Shown: positions 18,611 through 31,800 of the stretch, in pieces
How positions within the stretch are numbered: the stretch's first letter is position 1
Layout of the letters: every line of letters starts with the position of its first letter
Source of the DNA: Struthio camelus
Taxonomy: Eukaryota > Chordata > Aves > Struthioniformes > Struthionidae
Direction: 5' to 3'
Assembly: GCF_040807025.1 (NCBI RefSeq)
Contig: NC_090942.1
Span: forward strand, 208,776,640 to 208,840,639
Length of the DNA: 64,000 bases
Notes under the pieces: model-generated
Seen by the model: only the letters and a program-made list of their open reading frames with translations
Told to the model about the DNA's origin: nothing
Databases searched by the model: none
Made by a program: the position numbers and the translations under genes

Positions 18611-19608
18611 GCCCAGAGGGGAGGCACGCTCCTCCTGCTCCCAGGACTGGCCAGGAACTGCTCTCCCCTCATTCTCTCAATGCAGTCAAAGGCAAAGGTA
18701 CCAGGCAGATATCCCAAGACTGCTGTTTGTCCCCTACATAGAGTAAATGCAGTGAGACCACGCCACACTGTTACGCTATCAGTACACACAAGACAACTAA
18801 ATCCACCAATGGAGTCACTCAACTACATTTTACTCACAAATACACTTAGAACTGCACTGAGAAATTCATTGGTGATGAGGGATTTGAAGTTAATTAATTT
18901 CTTAGATATCTTAGATCTTTCAGATATTAAATATCTTATCTGAAAAAAAATTACTGTACTTCTCAGACTAATGGATGCCGTGCAGGAGAAAGCTGCTAAA
19001 CAATTTGCACAAAAATAAATTGTCTACTTGGAAGAGATTTACATCCTATCCAGAACTGTGCAAGGATCTAATAAGTTATTTAATTGCTGAAAACCTGTAG
19101 CTATCTTCTGATACAATGAGAACACATATAAATGTTTGCACTTTTATAAAAATTTAAGGGCACTTACTTCAAATAATGCATATCTGAAAATATAGTTTAC
19201 CTGGCTCCATAACTGTGGAGCTGATAGTGTTTAGAGATTTACTTTGAGTCATGTAACAGAGAAGAAACGATCACTTTAAAGAACTTAGGCACAGTACTAG
19301 GGAGTGATTAATTTAGGAGTGGCAGAGGAAAGGATGAAACATCAAAAGAAAGTGAACAGTGGAAGTCTAAAAGGGGAAGCATGACTTGCACAGGAATCTG
19401 GCAATCTGGTAATACCAACATCTCTTAAGGAACCAAGTTCCGTGAAGAAAAGCTGAAATAGCTAAGGAAGGAGGAGGCAGAAACCTGTGAGTTTACAAAC
19501 TGCAGGAAGAATTCTTGACTGTCTAGGCAGAAATACGTTAGGCTGGCAGAGCAAACTTGGAGGCAGACTAACTGCAAGGGAAGAACACTGCATAAAAACA
19601 GTAGGAAA

Positions 19609-19634
19609 CCTCTCCTACACTTGCGTAGGAGAGG
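19609..19634. repeat. Perfect 10-bp hairpin, 6-base loop
   Basis: CCTCTCCTAC at 19609-19618 pairs exactly with GTAGGAGAGG at 19625-19634 around ACTTGC. It lies in YAP1 intron 2 within a purine-rich stretch. Confidence 0.75.
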
Positions 19635-20212
19635 AATGGAGAGTACTTAAGCTCAGGTAGGGGAATAAACTGCATCTGGTGAGCACAAGGCTGTCACAGA
19701 GGAGGAATAGGGCTTGTCAGAGAGACTAGGAACGGTAACAGAAGGATACAGCTGCAATGAAGATCGGTGGATTAGAACAGTAAAAAGAACATAATGAAGG
19801 ATAAGTAATGCTAAAAGGTGATGTAAAATTTTGCCAACATAAGAATGTAACTCTTTAGCTCTACGAGTCAAAACAAAATCTTATATATTTGTGAAAATAA
19901 AATGACTGTTCCTTTCACTGGGAGTTTCAAACACATTACAGATATCAATTCTGAAGCACAAAAGCACAACGACCTGCAGGAAAGCAATACATTTCATAGT
20001 AAAAATATTTGCCAGCTGCATACAAGAAATGTCCACCTCTCAGTACTGGAATTATTAAAAAAATTTTTGCAATTGCTTCTCTTTTGAAAATCCTGCCCCA
20101 AAACATAGGAAAAGTTACCTCACTCTCACATTGCAAACTATTAGACGAAACACTTCCACTCCACTGTCATCTGTAACAAACAAAATTCCCTTTTACTTTT
20201 GAATAGTAAATA

Positions 20213-20239
20213 GTTGAATAGTTTCTAAAACTATTCAAC
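20213..20239. repeat. Perfect 12-bp inverted repeat with 3-base loop
   Basis: GTTGAATAGTTT at 20213-20224 is exactly complementary to AAACTATTCAAC at 20228-20239, separated by CTA. Confidence 0.85.
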
Positions 20240-20266
20240 ACAGATACCCCAAGACCCCAGAAGAGA

Positions 20267-20292
20267 GTGTGCGCGCACACACGCGCGCGTGT
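20267..20292. repeat. Alternating purine-pyrimidine GT/GC/AC tract (Z-DNA type)
   Basis: Twenty-six bases alternate strictly between purine and pyrimidine, with CGCGC cores (GTGTGCGCGCACAC then ACGCGCGCGTGT). It lies 27 bases after the hairpin at 20213-20239. Confidence 0.8.
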
Positions 20293-23200
20293 TCTATTTA
20301 AGGTGGTAACACAGTTCCCAGCACAGAGAAAGCAAGCACTGACTTGGCAGTTTTGTGCACAAAGCTGCCCATTTGCTCCTTGCTCTCCTTGTTTTTACTT
20401 TGCTGATCAAAGCAGTTGCCAAGTTTTTCTTTACCATTACAAGGCAGGAAAAATGGCTCTCCTCCGAGAGGCCCCTTGTGAAGGTCACAAAGGTTAGCTC
20501 CACAAGCCCTGGAGTCTGCTCTGATGCCGGAGTGATTGGCTGGCTTCCCTGCAGTTACCCTGCATTTCCCCTCCTTCACAATAGTACATTGGTTATGGAA
20601 ACTAAATATGAAAGAACGTGATGGGGGAGGAAAGAATTTCTATGGAGAAACAGTCAATAAAAACACTCAGAAGTTCTACTTTTCTGAGCAGCCTGAAAAT
20701 CTAGCATTCTAAAACATTTGATTTATTTCTGGAAAACCCAAGAAAAGTTTCAGCATGCACATTTTTTTTTTCTTCTTAACCAAACCTCATAAGAAAAAAA
20801 AAAATCAGTTAAAGAGTTTGCTTTTTCTTACGATACAAAAAAATGCTTACTGCTCTGTCTTGATCTGGAAAAAAGTTATTTCTTAAGACGCTTACTTCCC
20901 CCATCCCTGGATTTAATCCACTGGAACCCCACAGGTTACACCCTATTAACGAAGACTGAACTAAAGCCGACTAACCAAGATTCATATTAGTAGCACCTTC
21001 CAGCTCCTGAGCAGTAACTCATTAGAGATATTTTTTTAATTGCAGTGAAGGCTTATATATAGGCACCACTCCTCTGCCTCACAGAGGTCCTAAAGTCAAG
21101 TAACGAAGACACTTTGGAATACCCAGCAAAACAGCAGGTATACATCAGATCATACACACGCCACACATTTTCTATAAATTTGATTCCCACCAATCCAGAG
21201 CCAATTGCTACTATTTAGTTTGTTTTTTTCTTAAATATTAAAAATGTAACCTATATATAATGAAAGCTCTAGCCACTTTGAAGGGTCTACTCTGAAGAAA
21301 CAGAGGCAACGCTGGTCTAAGTCGGGATAAGTGCCATAAAACTGATACTGATAAAACTAAAAAAGTTCTTCGAAACTGAAAAAATCAATATCCAATGTCA
21401 GAAAATATCTGTAAAGTTTTCAGAACTTTAGGTTGGCTGAGACCACTACCATCTTCTAACTTGATCTTTCACAAGCACAGCTATATACTTTAATTTTCAG
21501 AGGCTGCATAGTATCTTCTGAACGAATACTCTCTTGTGTTAAAACAACTCTGACTGAAGACTAATATGTTATCTTTCTGTAAAACTCTTCTGTTTCACTA
21601 CATTCTTTTCTTCAGTAAACTGTTCCTGCATCCTTTGCAGGTAGGACAAGAATATCCAGTGAGGACTCATTCTGCAGCCAGGAAAATAAATCTTTGAAAT
21701 TACTGTGTGCTATACCAGCAAAAACACTGGTTTTCAGAGATACCCTGGGCTTATTCCCAGAGCCTGCACTGGTTCAGATTAATAACACCAATGCAAAAAC
21801 CCCCTCAACAGCCAAAACTAAAATGCAGCAGCAAATCCCTTTTAGCAGAAAAATCTACAGAACAACCTGAACAGACTTGAGCAAACATGCCACAAAATTC
21901 ACTTATCTAAACTGCTTGAAAAGAAGAGGGTCGAAGGTGGGGAGGAAGCTGATATGAGCAATTGCTAGGTTAAAAAACAAAGAAAGAATAAGGAAGATAA
22001 TTTTGATAAGAACTATGTGAAAGACAGAAGATTGAAGTGTTTTATGGAACCTTAAAGCAGCAGTTGTGTTTTGAAAAAGGAGCTTTTTGAGACCTTTTTA
22101 TAGTTTTGGACCCTGCTTTCGTATCAGATTTACCCATTTTCCAAATAAATCTGTCCAACTCTCAGCATTGCTTAAAAAGCTTTCTTACCACTCTGGAAAT
22201 CAAGCCAGGCTCTTTTCTTTCTATATAGCTGTAGGTGTCAAGCTCTGCCTCCAGCGCCATCACCCCCTATGCCTGGACAGGGGTAGCTAATTAAAACTCA
22301 GCCATCAATGCGTTGGATGCTGAACCTACCTCTACAGGTATTTTGGGTTTACTAGAATACCCGGAATCAAAAATACTTCCTAGAACTAGTTACTTCCAGT
22401 TACTTTGATCTGCTAACCTGTAAAAACATTTAGCCAGACAAAGTACAGGCAAAGGGTCTCCAAAACTGCCTCATCAACAAAGTCCAGATTCAAATGCAGA
22501 ATGGAGAAATCCTCATGATAGCCATCCCATAAAAGAAAAGTGGTATATAATAGCTGCACATGATTATCATTAATAGTAATTAGAGAAACTGAAAAAAAAA
22601 AAAAACCCACCACATCAACAATGCCAAACTTCTCTTTACCTCTTCTGTAGGAGGGCCTTTATGTCCAACATTTGCCTATTTTTTAGCTGGTGTAATAAGA
22701 GATACTACCTTTCCCTGCAAACCTTGCCAAACCTCTCAAGACTCTTTGAGGAAAGGTGCAAAGGCCATAGCACCTAACATCTACTGAACACAAGCATTCT
22801 TCAGCTCCCATACACATGGCACTCACACAACCCCTTTCACTTGCTAGCCAGCAAAACGCATAATCATCACATTACCTGAAACAGATTGCTTATCCTCCAA
22901 ACATACCATGACAATAATACCTGAGAGGTGAAAGAATTGAGTCAAGAGCACCAAAAGCTTAACATATGCTATTTTGCTAGCCAGCACATCTTTGATCACC
23001 TCAGCACATGACAAAAATTTCTGTCTGATGTTCCTGGCTGATGTTGCTGTGCAGGCAAAAGCATCATCCATGGCATCCACTAGGCCAAGAGTAGAGCATT
23101 TCTCCTGGCCTTGCCTTCGTTACTCAGATGTTAAAACTGCTTTGGCAGGAAATTTTCTTTTGTCCTCACGTACTGAATCCACATCAGGGGGCTCGGCTGA

Positions 23201-26200
23201 TGTAATCACACTTTCTGAGAGGCATTTCATGACTTCATTAACCCACCTATCTTAAAAATTAAACTCAGTATCTGGAAAAGGTAAGAGCAACATTGCCTTA
23301 CTGCAACTCTTGTATTCTTACAGACAACATCGGCAAGAGGAAGAAAAAAAAAAAACAACTTAAAATATCCAAGAGCATCAAAAACAACTAAAGAAACTAA
23401 TAAATAAACAAACACACACTCAAAAAGGCTTCATAAGCAGCAAGACCAGGATCCTGCTCAAATCTATAACATGGGAGAAGGCTAAACCTTAGCACTATGT
23501 TTTTGTAAGATTTTGTGTTAAAGGTTCATATTGCAGTAATTCTTTAACGATGACACAACTGGGCCAAGGAACGGGCACGCTGTAACCAATCCTTTCTTTT
23601 TGCTGTATGTAACACAGATGCAACTTCCAAGACAGCTACTGAAAGCAACCCTCTTCCAAAGGACACTTTAAGAAAACGCTTGAGTGCTTCCCTGATGCGA
23701 GACTCAGGCAAGACAAAAATCAGTCAAAAGCATGTAGTACCAAGTGCATACCAAAACACTGAAACACTATAATAGAAAGATGTCCAGAGCTACTAGTTTT
23801 TCTAGAGAAAGTTAAAATTATTAATAATTTTATAATTTAATAAATTTCCTTTAAAGGCTGCCTCTATACCTCTCTTTCTCAAAATTTGAATTGAAAAATG
23901 TTTCAAGGATGGCAAAAAACTTAAACATTTCATTAAGTACTTCAGGTTTCTTTTAGTTGTATGATTTATGATGTAACCAAGACCTCAATAAACTTGTAAT
24001 TTCTAAATTATGAAAAAATTATGTAAATTGACCATACCAAACATGAGAGGGGAAAAAGACAGACATATACAAGGATATGGATCAAAACAAGCTAGAGTCA
24101 CAATTCCTATTTCAGCAGCATGGCTCAATCCATCAAATATCACATCTGACCACCGCCATCATCAAAGTTAGGTTTTTAACTCAAAAAGTAACAGATTAAC
24201 TTTTGTCTTCAGATTATAAATACTAGTAAGCCTCACACTGCTATAATGTTTAAAAATGGCGTTTATTGAAAATGTATTTCTTTGACGTCATATAAAAATG
24301 CAACTCCTACAAATTTTCACTGAAGAACAACTGAATCAAAGCAATCTCACTACAATTTAATTGTTGACATCAGACAAAACCTCATACATACCAATGCAGT
24401 TCAACCTGATCAACTAAAAACTAACTGCAAAATGCTTTTTTTCGTTAACGTTTTCGTATTTAAAAGTATATGCAAGTACAGAGATGTTCTCCAATAAAGA
24501 AGGGAAGATGGACAAAATCAAAAAAAAAAAAAACACAGCAACACATCAACATGCTTGTTACTAGGTAGCTTGGACTGTCTAAATGGTGAAAGTCATCCTT
24601 CTAAAACGCACCAAATTTCTGATCTTGAATGATGAAATTCTAAGATAGACAAAGATACCAATTAGTTAAATTGTTTTTAAAATAAGCTGTGCTGTTTGGC
24701 CACTTTGCTCTTACATGTTTGTTGGGTGATGAGATATACACTTTACGTCAAGATTAAAAATCACACACATAAGCATACCTTTGTTCTTAACTTCTATTTT
24801 AACAGGAATCACATTTGTTATGCTCCACAAAAAGCTGTTAAGATTTCCAGTGGTGTAGGGAGGAGACAAGACAAAGCTGCTAGCATGTAACACTGCAAAG
24901 CATTATTTCACAAAAGACTTCATATTTTCGTCTTTGCAACTGGGAAATCTATTTAGACACACAATGAATCCTATCTGAAATTAGGAATCTTGCACTGGAA
25001 CCTACTTGAAGTGTCTGCTGCCTTTTCATTTCATAAATTTCAAGGGAATGCTCACCTGGAGTTGATGCTCAAGATCCAGCCCTAATAATTCTCCACCAAG
25101 GACAGGGAGGAGGGGTGAAAGGACAAAGCCACGGTGGTTTTAGTACCCAGTAAGTCCAAAATGCAGAAGACAGAAACAAACTATAGTCACCAATGAAGCT
25201 AGATCTGACACAAAAGGCAGTAAGTGCTACAAAGATAAGGCTTCCCTCCCCCCACAACACTTTTCTCTGCTTGCTGCAGAGAAGGAATCCTTGTGTTTGC
25301 CACAATTTTAACACCACCAATTAATGTATAAAGCGCAACCAGTTATATCTCCTATTAAAAACTACTTAGAAGTTGCTGACTTTAGCTTAAAGGATGCTCC
25401 TGTTAAGAGGACAGAGCCAAGACTATCTATACATGAATTTATTTCTTCTAGTTGTTAATACTTCTTTAAAAAAAATACAGATAAAGTGCTTAGATGTTTA
25501 GAAGACATTCAAGCTAATAAGAATTGTGCCAGATTGGGAGGGTCAGCACTATTCAAAAGGATTTTGAGTAATTGGGACACAAGGTCCCATTTTTACATCG
25601 GTATACATAGAAAAATAGCAGGCGTCCAGGAAACCAACTGGAGAGACTGTGACCTATTTAACCTTTTCTTGATGCAACACTCCTTGAGCCTGTTGTGGTA
25701 GTATCTTAAGAGAGTCATCAGAAAGACTCAAATTCTGCATCAGTAGAGTTGATCCCAAAAAAACTAGTGAAGTGGCAGGCTGGATTATGGCCCACTTATC
25801 AAGCCTATGTTTGTTATGTGAGTGCTATTTATAATGTCACATGCTGGAGCTTGTTCTCAAGCTAGCTAAACCTACATGCTTAATTGACTCAATAGACAAT
25901 GCTGTATTGTCAAGACTAATCTTTTTCTACAGGCCACTGTTTCTAAATCACAAATGCATACTTTCATATATTTCAATTGTATTAGCAGTTCCAAAATCAG
26001 ACAGACTTTGAAATAAATATATGCATACATACATGCATACACACATACAAAAAAAAAAAATCTGTAACTGTCTTCATTATAGTCAATACAATCATCAAAA
26101 AGTCCCAGCATTTTAAAGAACATGGGAGTCAACAAGCTCTTTTAGACATCTAAGACAAAAGGGAATACCGAACTAGGAAGAAAAAGCCTGGTGACATGAG

Positions 26201-28767
26201 TCTGGCATCAACGTACATTATGGGATGCATGGACAGCTGCTCTCACATCATACTAGCATTTGACTAAGCCACCTTCATTGCTTATTAAATATTTCTTTCC
26301 AGTTACTTCCAAAAAGTAAGGTTTTAGGAAGAAATGAATCTGCTTCTTAAAATTCAAAAAGCTGTTAATACAGAACTAATTTAAACCTTCAACGTTGCAG
26401 GCAGATGGAATTGTTAACTCCTAATAGAGTACTTTTTATTCATATTGAGGGAAAACGCTTTCAGGAAAAAGCATATTTAGAAACAAAAAAAAAAAAAAAA
26501 GAGATCAGAATATAAAATGTTAAGGGCTTGCACAATATACAAATTTCATGAAGTAACCCAAAAGTGAAACAGAACATACATTTTTAAATATTTGTATATC
26601 AACTATCAAAATAACTGCTTAACTTTAGGAGTTGAAGTGGCTCATTTGATATTCATTTAGAAAGACAAACCAGCTCAAGCTTTTCTATAACCTGCTTAGA
26701 AAGCTGCAGTTCAGTATCTTAGGATATACTAAGCAATTTTATTTTTTAATATTCCCTCCCACCCCAAAAAAATTAATGAAGAATAATGTTCTCCTCTAAG
26801 CTATTTTTGAATTTCAAAAGCTCTTGAGCAGCTGCAGGAAAGAATAAAGAAGAAATAATAATTAAACTATGCCTTTTCAAACTATTGTCACCTGTCAATG
26901 ACTAGCAGAATTGAAGCCTTCACCATGCTGCCAAACAGCTCTGATAAGGGCATATAAGTCTTTACGAAGCTGAAAGTCAGTTGTGATCGGCTAGTCTAAA
27001 ATTAGCTAGAAACCACCAAATTAAATACACCCAACAGTTACCAAAAGCACAGAGACTAAAAGTCAACTAAATGTTAAAGCTATCCGTTTAGGGATACACA
27101 CGTTTTTGTGTACAAACCGGTCCTTCAGTGAGTTTACTTTTCATGTTTTTATAGTCAAAGTAACAGAGATCATCTCTGAATTCATTCTTCTTGTTGTCAG
27201 TATCTGGAGGAGATAGTATTCAGCAACAACAGCCATGTTTCCCTTTTAAATGACAAACACCCGTTTTAAAGACTGCCTTTAAAATGATGTATTCTAGCAC
27301 ACGCAACATTTCTTGACATCTGCTTTACGCATGACACTCAAAAAACGACAGTGTTGAACACACTGCATCTAATACACTGCTGATAAAAACCTCAAAAAGA
27401 CTGCTATGTCTTGTGCTTCACCCACAATTCAAACTTCAAAACAAGCTTCTAAAACAATGGAGGGTTAAATTAACAAACAAAATGTCTTTCCTCTAGCACA
27501 TCTCCTCTTCCTGATTTTCCATACCAAGCAGCTGTCTGGTTTATATTCTAGAAGCATGAAACAGCTTTGTAAAAACAATGCATTACTCCCCTTAATAACA
27601 TGCTAAGAGGCATCTGGACCCACTTGTTTCATTTTTTTCTGATCTTCACACAAATACCATTATTCAACCTGACTGTAAAAATTGAAATAAAAAAATTGTA
27701 TACAGAAAACTGCTAAATTGCATAATGAATAAAAATGGACTCCAAAAAAGCCAAGCCATGTGGCAAAGATGCTCTTTCAATTGCCACAGGGGCTAATGAT
27801 ATTTTGACAAGACAGCAATTACGTTTCTGTTACAGGAACAGATCTTGTTCTCCACGTCTTGCCAGGATAATACTGCTTTTAATTAATGCTTTTGTTGTGA
27901 AGCGTACCCTCAGGCAGTAATAAGTTTTATAATAATTTCAGTATGTAGTATGCATTTCCCCACACCATTTATTCTACAATTCTCATCATTCAACCGCATA
28001 GATAATGCCTAAGCCTTGCTTCCCAGAATTCTTCAAAACATGGTTAAGCACTGTTGCGTCTACCAAGACACTGTCAAAACATGTCTTCAGATGTTAATTT
28101 TCCTCTACTTCCCTCCAGAAGCAAGGAACTTAAAGGTATTAAGTGCCTATCAGACTGACACCACCACACAAAAACTGAACGTCCTTTTAAACGTAATTGG
28201 TCTTTATTTCACTTTCTGCTATCAGCACATAAGTCTCCTTCCTTCTTTTCAAAGAGCTGATACATGCTTTTAGCATACTGTCTTTTAAATAGTATTAATA
28301 ATCATTGCCAAAGCGCTGTAATGCGCTGATCTTCAATTTCATTTACTGATGACTGAACTTGTGTTAAAAAAAATATGTATATGTAAGCGCAGCTTTTATT
28401 CTTACAATCCACTGCATAAGCCACCTCTCAGATCTGAACAGTCTTGCTAAAGGAAGTTACAAACCAGAGCTTCAGCAAACAAATAGGCAATTACCGAAAC
28501 CACAGAAATCTAGACACATATTTGTCCAAAGCCTGAGACAAGTAGAGTACTGTGTGGAAAACGTTATGAAATCTCTGTCAAGAAAACTAGGCCTCAAATT
28601 TAATCCGCTGCCTCCTCCTACCACAAACAGCTGTGAAGTAACAAACTTTTTTTGTTTTAGATGTTATTAGTTAAAATATGACTGTCTAATTAACTTCACA
28701 GGAAGGTAGGACTTTTCAAACCAGTTCTTAAATGCCAACTAAAATCGGCTTTAAAACGTGTATGAAT

Positions 28768-28808
28768 AGCTTGCATTGACTTTGAAAAGTAAAGTCAATA
28801 TGCAAGCT
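28768..28808. repeat. Hairpin with 16-bp stem
   Basis: AGCTTGCATTGACTTT (28768-28783) pairs with AAAGTCAATATGCAAGCT (28791-28808) with a single 2-base bulge and a 7-base loop. A few more weak pairs extend the base of the stem. It lies in YAP1 intron 2. It is shorter than a usual pre-miRNA. Confidence 0.7.
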
Positions 28809-31800
28809 GTTGGCTTTCCGCACTGCAGGGACCCACCTTTATCTGCTCCATATATTTTATGACTATATTCAGCAAAAGAAGTAAGATTTGAAATCTCACT
28901 CACATTGGTATATCCAATTTCTTTTTTGTATTAAAGGGTTGTCTATTTTGTGGTAGATGCAATTCTCAAAAACTTTCAAGGACTAAAAGCAATATGAAGT
29001 TTACACCTCCAATAAAGGGAGAAGAGTTAACACGAAACGTTATTTCCAATTTCTTTCCACTGCTGCCTTCATTTCTCTAATAAATTAAATCGAATATTCT
29101 CTATGATCTCTCAAAAGAGAAATTAATTTCAGCATCCTACCCCCATTTAATGCATAAACAAGTTTCAGTCTCTCCTGCATGAAAACAAACATTTTAATGG
29201 GACAGTATTTGGCAAGAATAAGTCTACATACTGTCAAAAGAAATGCATGGATTAAATTATCTGGTCTGTGTTAAGGTGATCAAACTAGGTGACAACGTTC
29301 TCTATTGTTTCCAAATTCTCTTGCTACTGCTGGAAGGTACATCCATCTGAAAGGGCACCACTTGATCTTAAGGCCATGTTGTGCTTGTTTGTGCAACCTA
29401 AAATCTGAAGAACTAGTAAAAACAATAGTAAGTTGAATTCCAAGTTATACGATTTTGATTTGCAAAAGCAATCAGTGGGAGCAGTCTAAGGCTTACAAGA
29501 CCACAGAAAATGAAGTTACTGAATATGAACTCTATTTAAACAGTTTAACAACAGAAGACTATTCATACATGTAAACAATGGAACTGAGTATATATCCTTA
29601 TTTTTAGAATCAAAACTACCACAACTTTGAACTTTTGCAATCTTAACAGCCAATTTCTTCTACCACTAAGTTATTTGACCAGCAAATGACCACTGACAAG
29701 ATTAATAAAAGAAGCCAAAGCAAAACCAGAAATAAAGATCGTAAGCTCACAATCCTTCCTTGCAGGGGGTAGTTGAATTACCACAGCCAATAGACATCCA
29801 CTGGTTGCCCCTGAACACAATGCTGAAAGGGTTGATGAAATGATTCATCCTTTTAACCATTCCTTTTTTCATTAGGGAGAAGCTTCAATGTGTTACTCAG
29901 TTCCCAATATAGTTCTTAGAATAAAGTAAAAAAAAAAACCTTGAATGAAAATGGATTCATCAAACAGAAGCAGACTGAACAAAAAAAAGTGTTAAAATAC
30001 TAGACTTCCAATAATTAATCTTAATATAGTTAATATCAAATCACTCATTAAAAGAGGAAGTATTTAACATCAAAAACTCATAAATTTGGCTTTGGTTAAC
30101 TGTACAATCAAAAGGCTACCAACCTGATACAGAGCACTATTAAAAAGAGTAAATAAAAGTTGTGGCTCTCTTCTGCTGTTAGCTGGTGACATCATTACCA
30201 CAAATGGTGTATCCAGTGCAATTAAAATGAAAACCCCAGACTATTAAAGAGCAAGCAACTCTTACTGATTTCTGCCCTCTTTTTTTTCCTCCCAATTAAT
30301 TTTTGTCTTTTGTCACACTCACTAATCTGCAAAAAGCTACACAGAAACACAAATAGTTCAGTAAGATTATCCATAAACACATGAAATAATGTCAAGTACA
30401 CAAACTTCCAGATCAGAACTACAATATTTAGGTCTCAGATACACCTGATGAGATTTCTGTGCTTCCAAAGAAGAATTTATGTCATACAAAGACCTTTACT
30501 ATCACTGGATTTACACAACATACAGAAATCTAACACATCTTTCTATTTCACAGATGTGTCAATTACTAAAATTCTATATTGAACAGTCTGCACATTTTAA
30601 TGAAATTTATTTCTAACAACAGGTACGGGTGTTAGAATTCTAACTTCTGCTTAGAATAACGTTTACCTTTTGATTTACGTATCTGATTATGCATACATAT
30701 GAGTGAATAAAGGGTTCACAGAGAAGCTGAATACATCTTTCTGTAATGAACATAGACACTGAAACTATTTGCTCTATCATCATAGAGTAGAGGAGTTAAT
30801 TAAAGCTTTCAAAGTTTACTTTAGTTTCACACAGCACAGCATTTAAAACAAGCAGGTCAACTGGAAGAACAAGTCATAAACCAAAAAGCAGTGTGTCGCA
30901 GGGAACAGTTTCAATTTTTATTCTGCTGTTTGCGACTAACCATGACTACAGCAACCATTTACACAAAGAACCAAGAAGAAGAGATTAAAAAAAAACCATG
31001 AAACTTTATAAAAAGTTTGTAAAATACTAACATTTACTCACACTTAAAATGTCTAATAGCTGAAGAAACATCAGTGATACAGGCTTGAGCTCTTTGTTAG
31101 TATCAGTTCCAACAAGAATCAACCACGCTGACAAATTCCTTTACAAGTAGACCTGCACCTATATATGGTGCTTTCTTGTTTTCCCAGATCAACTAAAGTT
31201 TGTCGGACATGCAGTATTTTTTATGGTCCTACTTGATGTGCCCTACTTGATCTAACGCAAAATAAGCCTATCCTTCTTCACGGGCTTCTAGATCAAGCCT
31301 AACTTGACTACAGGAAATAAAGAGCAGCTTGCTAGTTTTGTCACTGAGAAGAGTAATACGCTCTTGTATAGGCATGCAATTATCACTTTGAATTGTCATT
31401 GCTACTTACAACTAAACTAAGTCATCACCTGTTTTATTGCTTCTGTAGAACAACTTTGCTTCACACACCAGGGAGAAATGAAGAAATTAAGTCTGCACAG
31501 TCGCCCTGTAAACCCTCCCTCATTCACTGTATGAATTTGTACTTTGCTCTACTTTTAATTTTGCTGGGAGTTGTGCTTCAGAAACTTGCAAGCTGTTCCC
31601 TCAAAAACTGTGGTGTTACACAAAAAATTGTGCAATAGCCCTTTTCTTTTTAAGGCTTGCACTGTTTATGAATTGTTCTACTAATACAAACTTGTATGTC
31701 TGAGATTTCTGCTTGCACAGATGTGATGACAACATTTTTGAGGACAGGGAAGTACTCTGTTTTTACGTCACCTGGACCAATAACAGTCAGGAGTTGCAAC

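Noticed and set aside
18364..18943. Overlapping frames of 74, 126 and 125 residues
   Set aside because: They are driven by the GGA repeat at 18587-18610, overlap on both strands and show no conserved motif.
22844..23255. Open frames of 78 and 93 residues on opposite strands, in less AT-rich sequence
   Set aside because: No domain or family is recognisable, the frames are closed shortly on both sides, and no splice signals support an exon.
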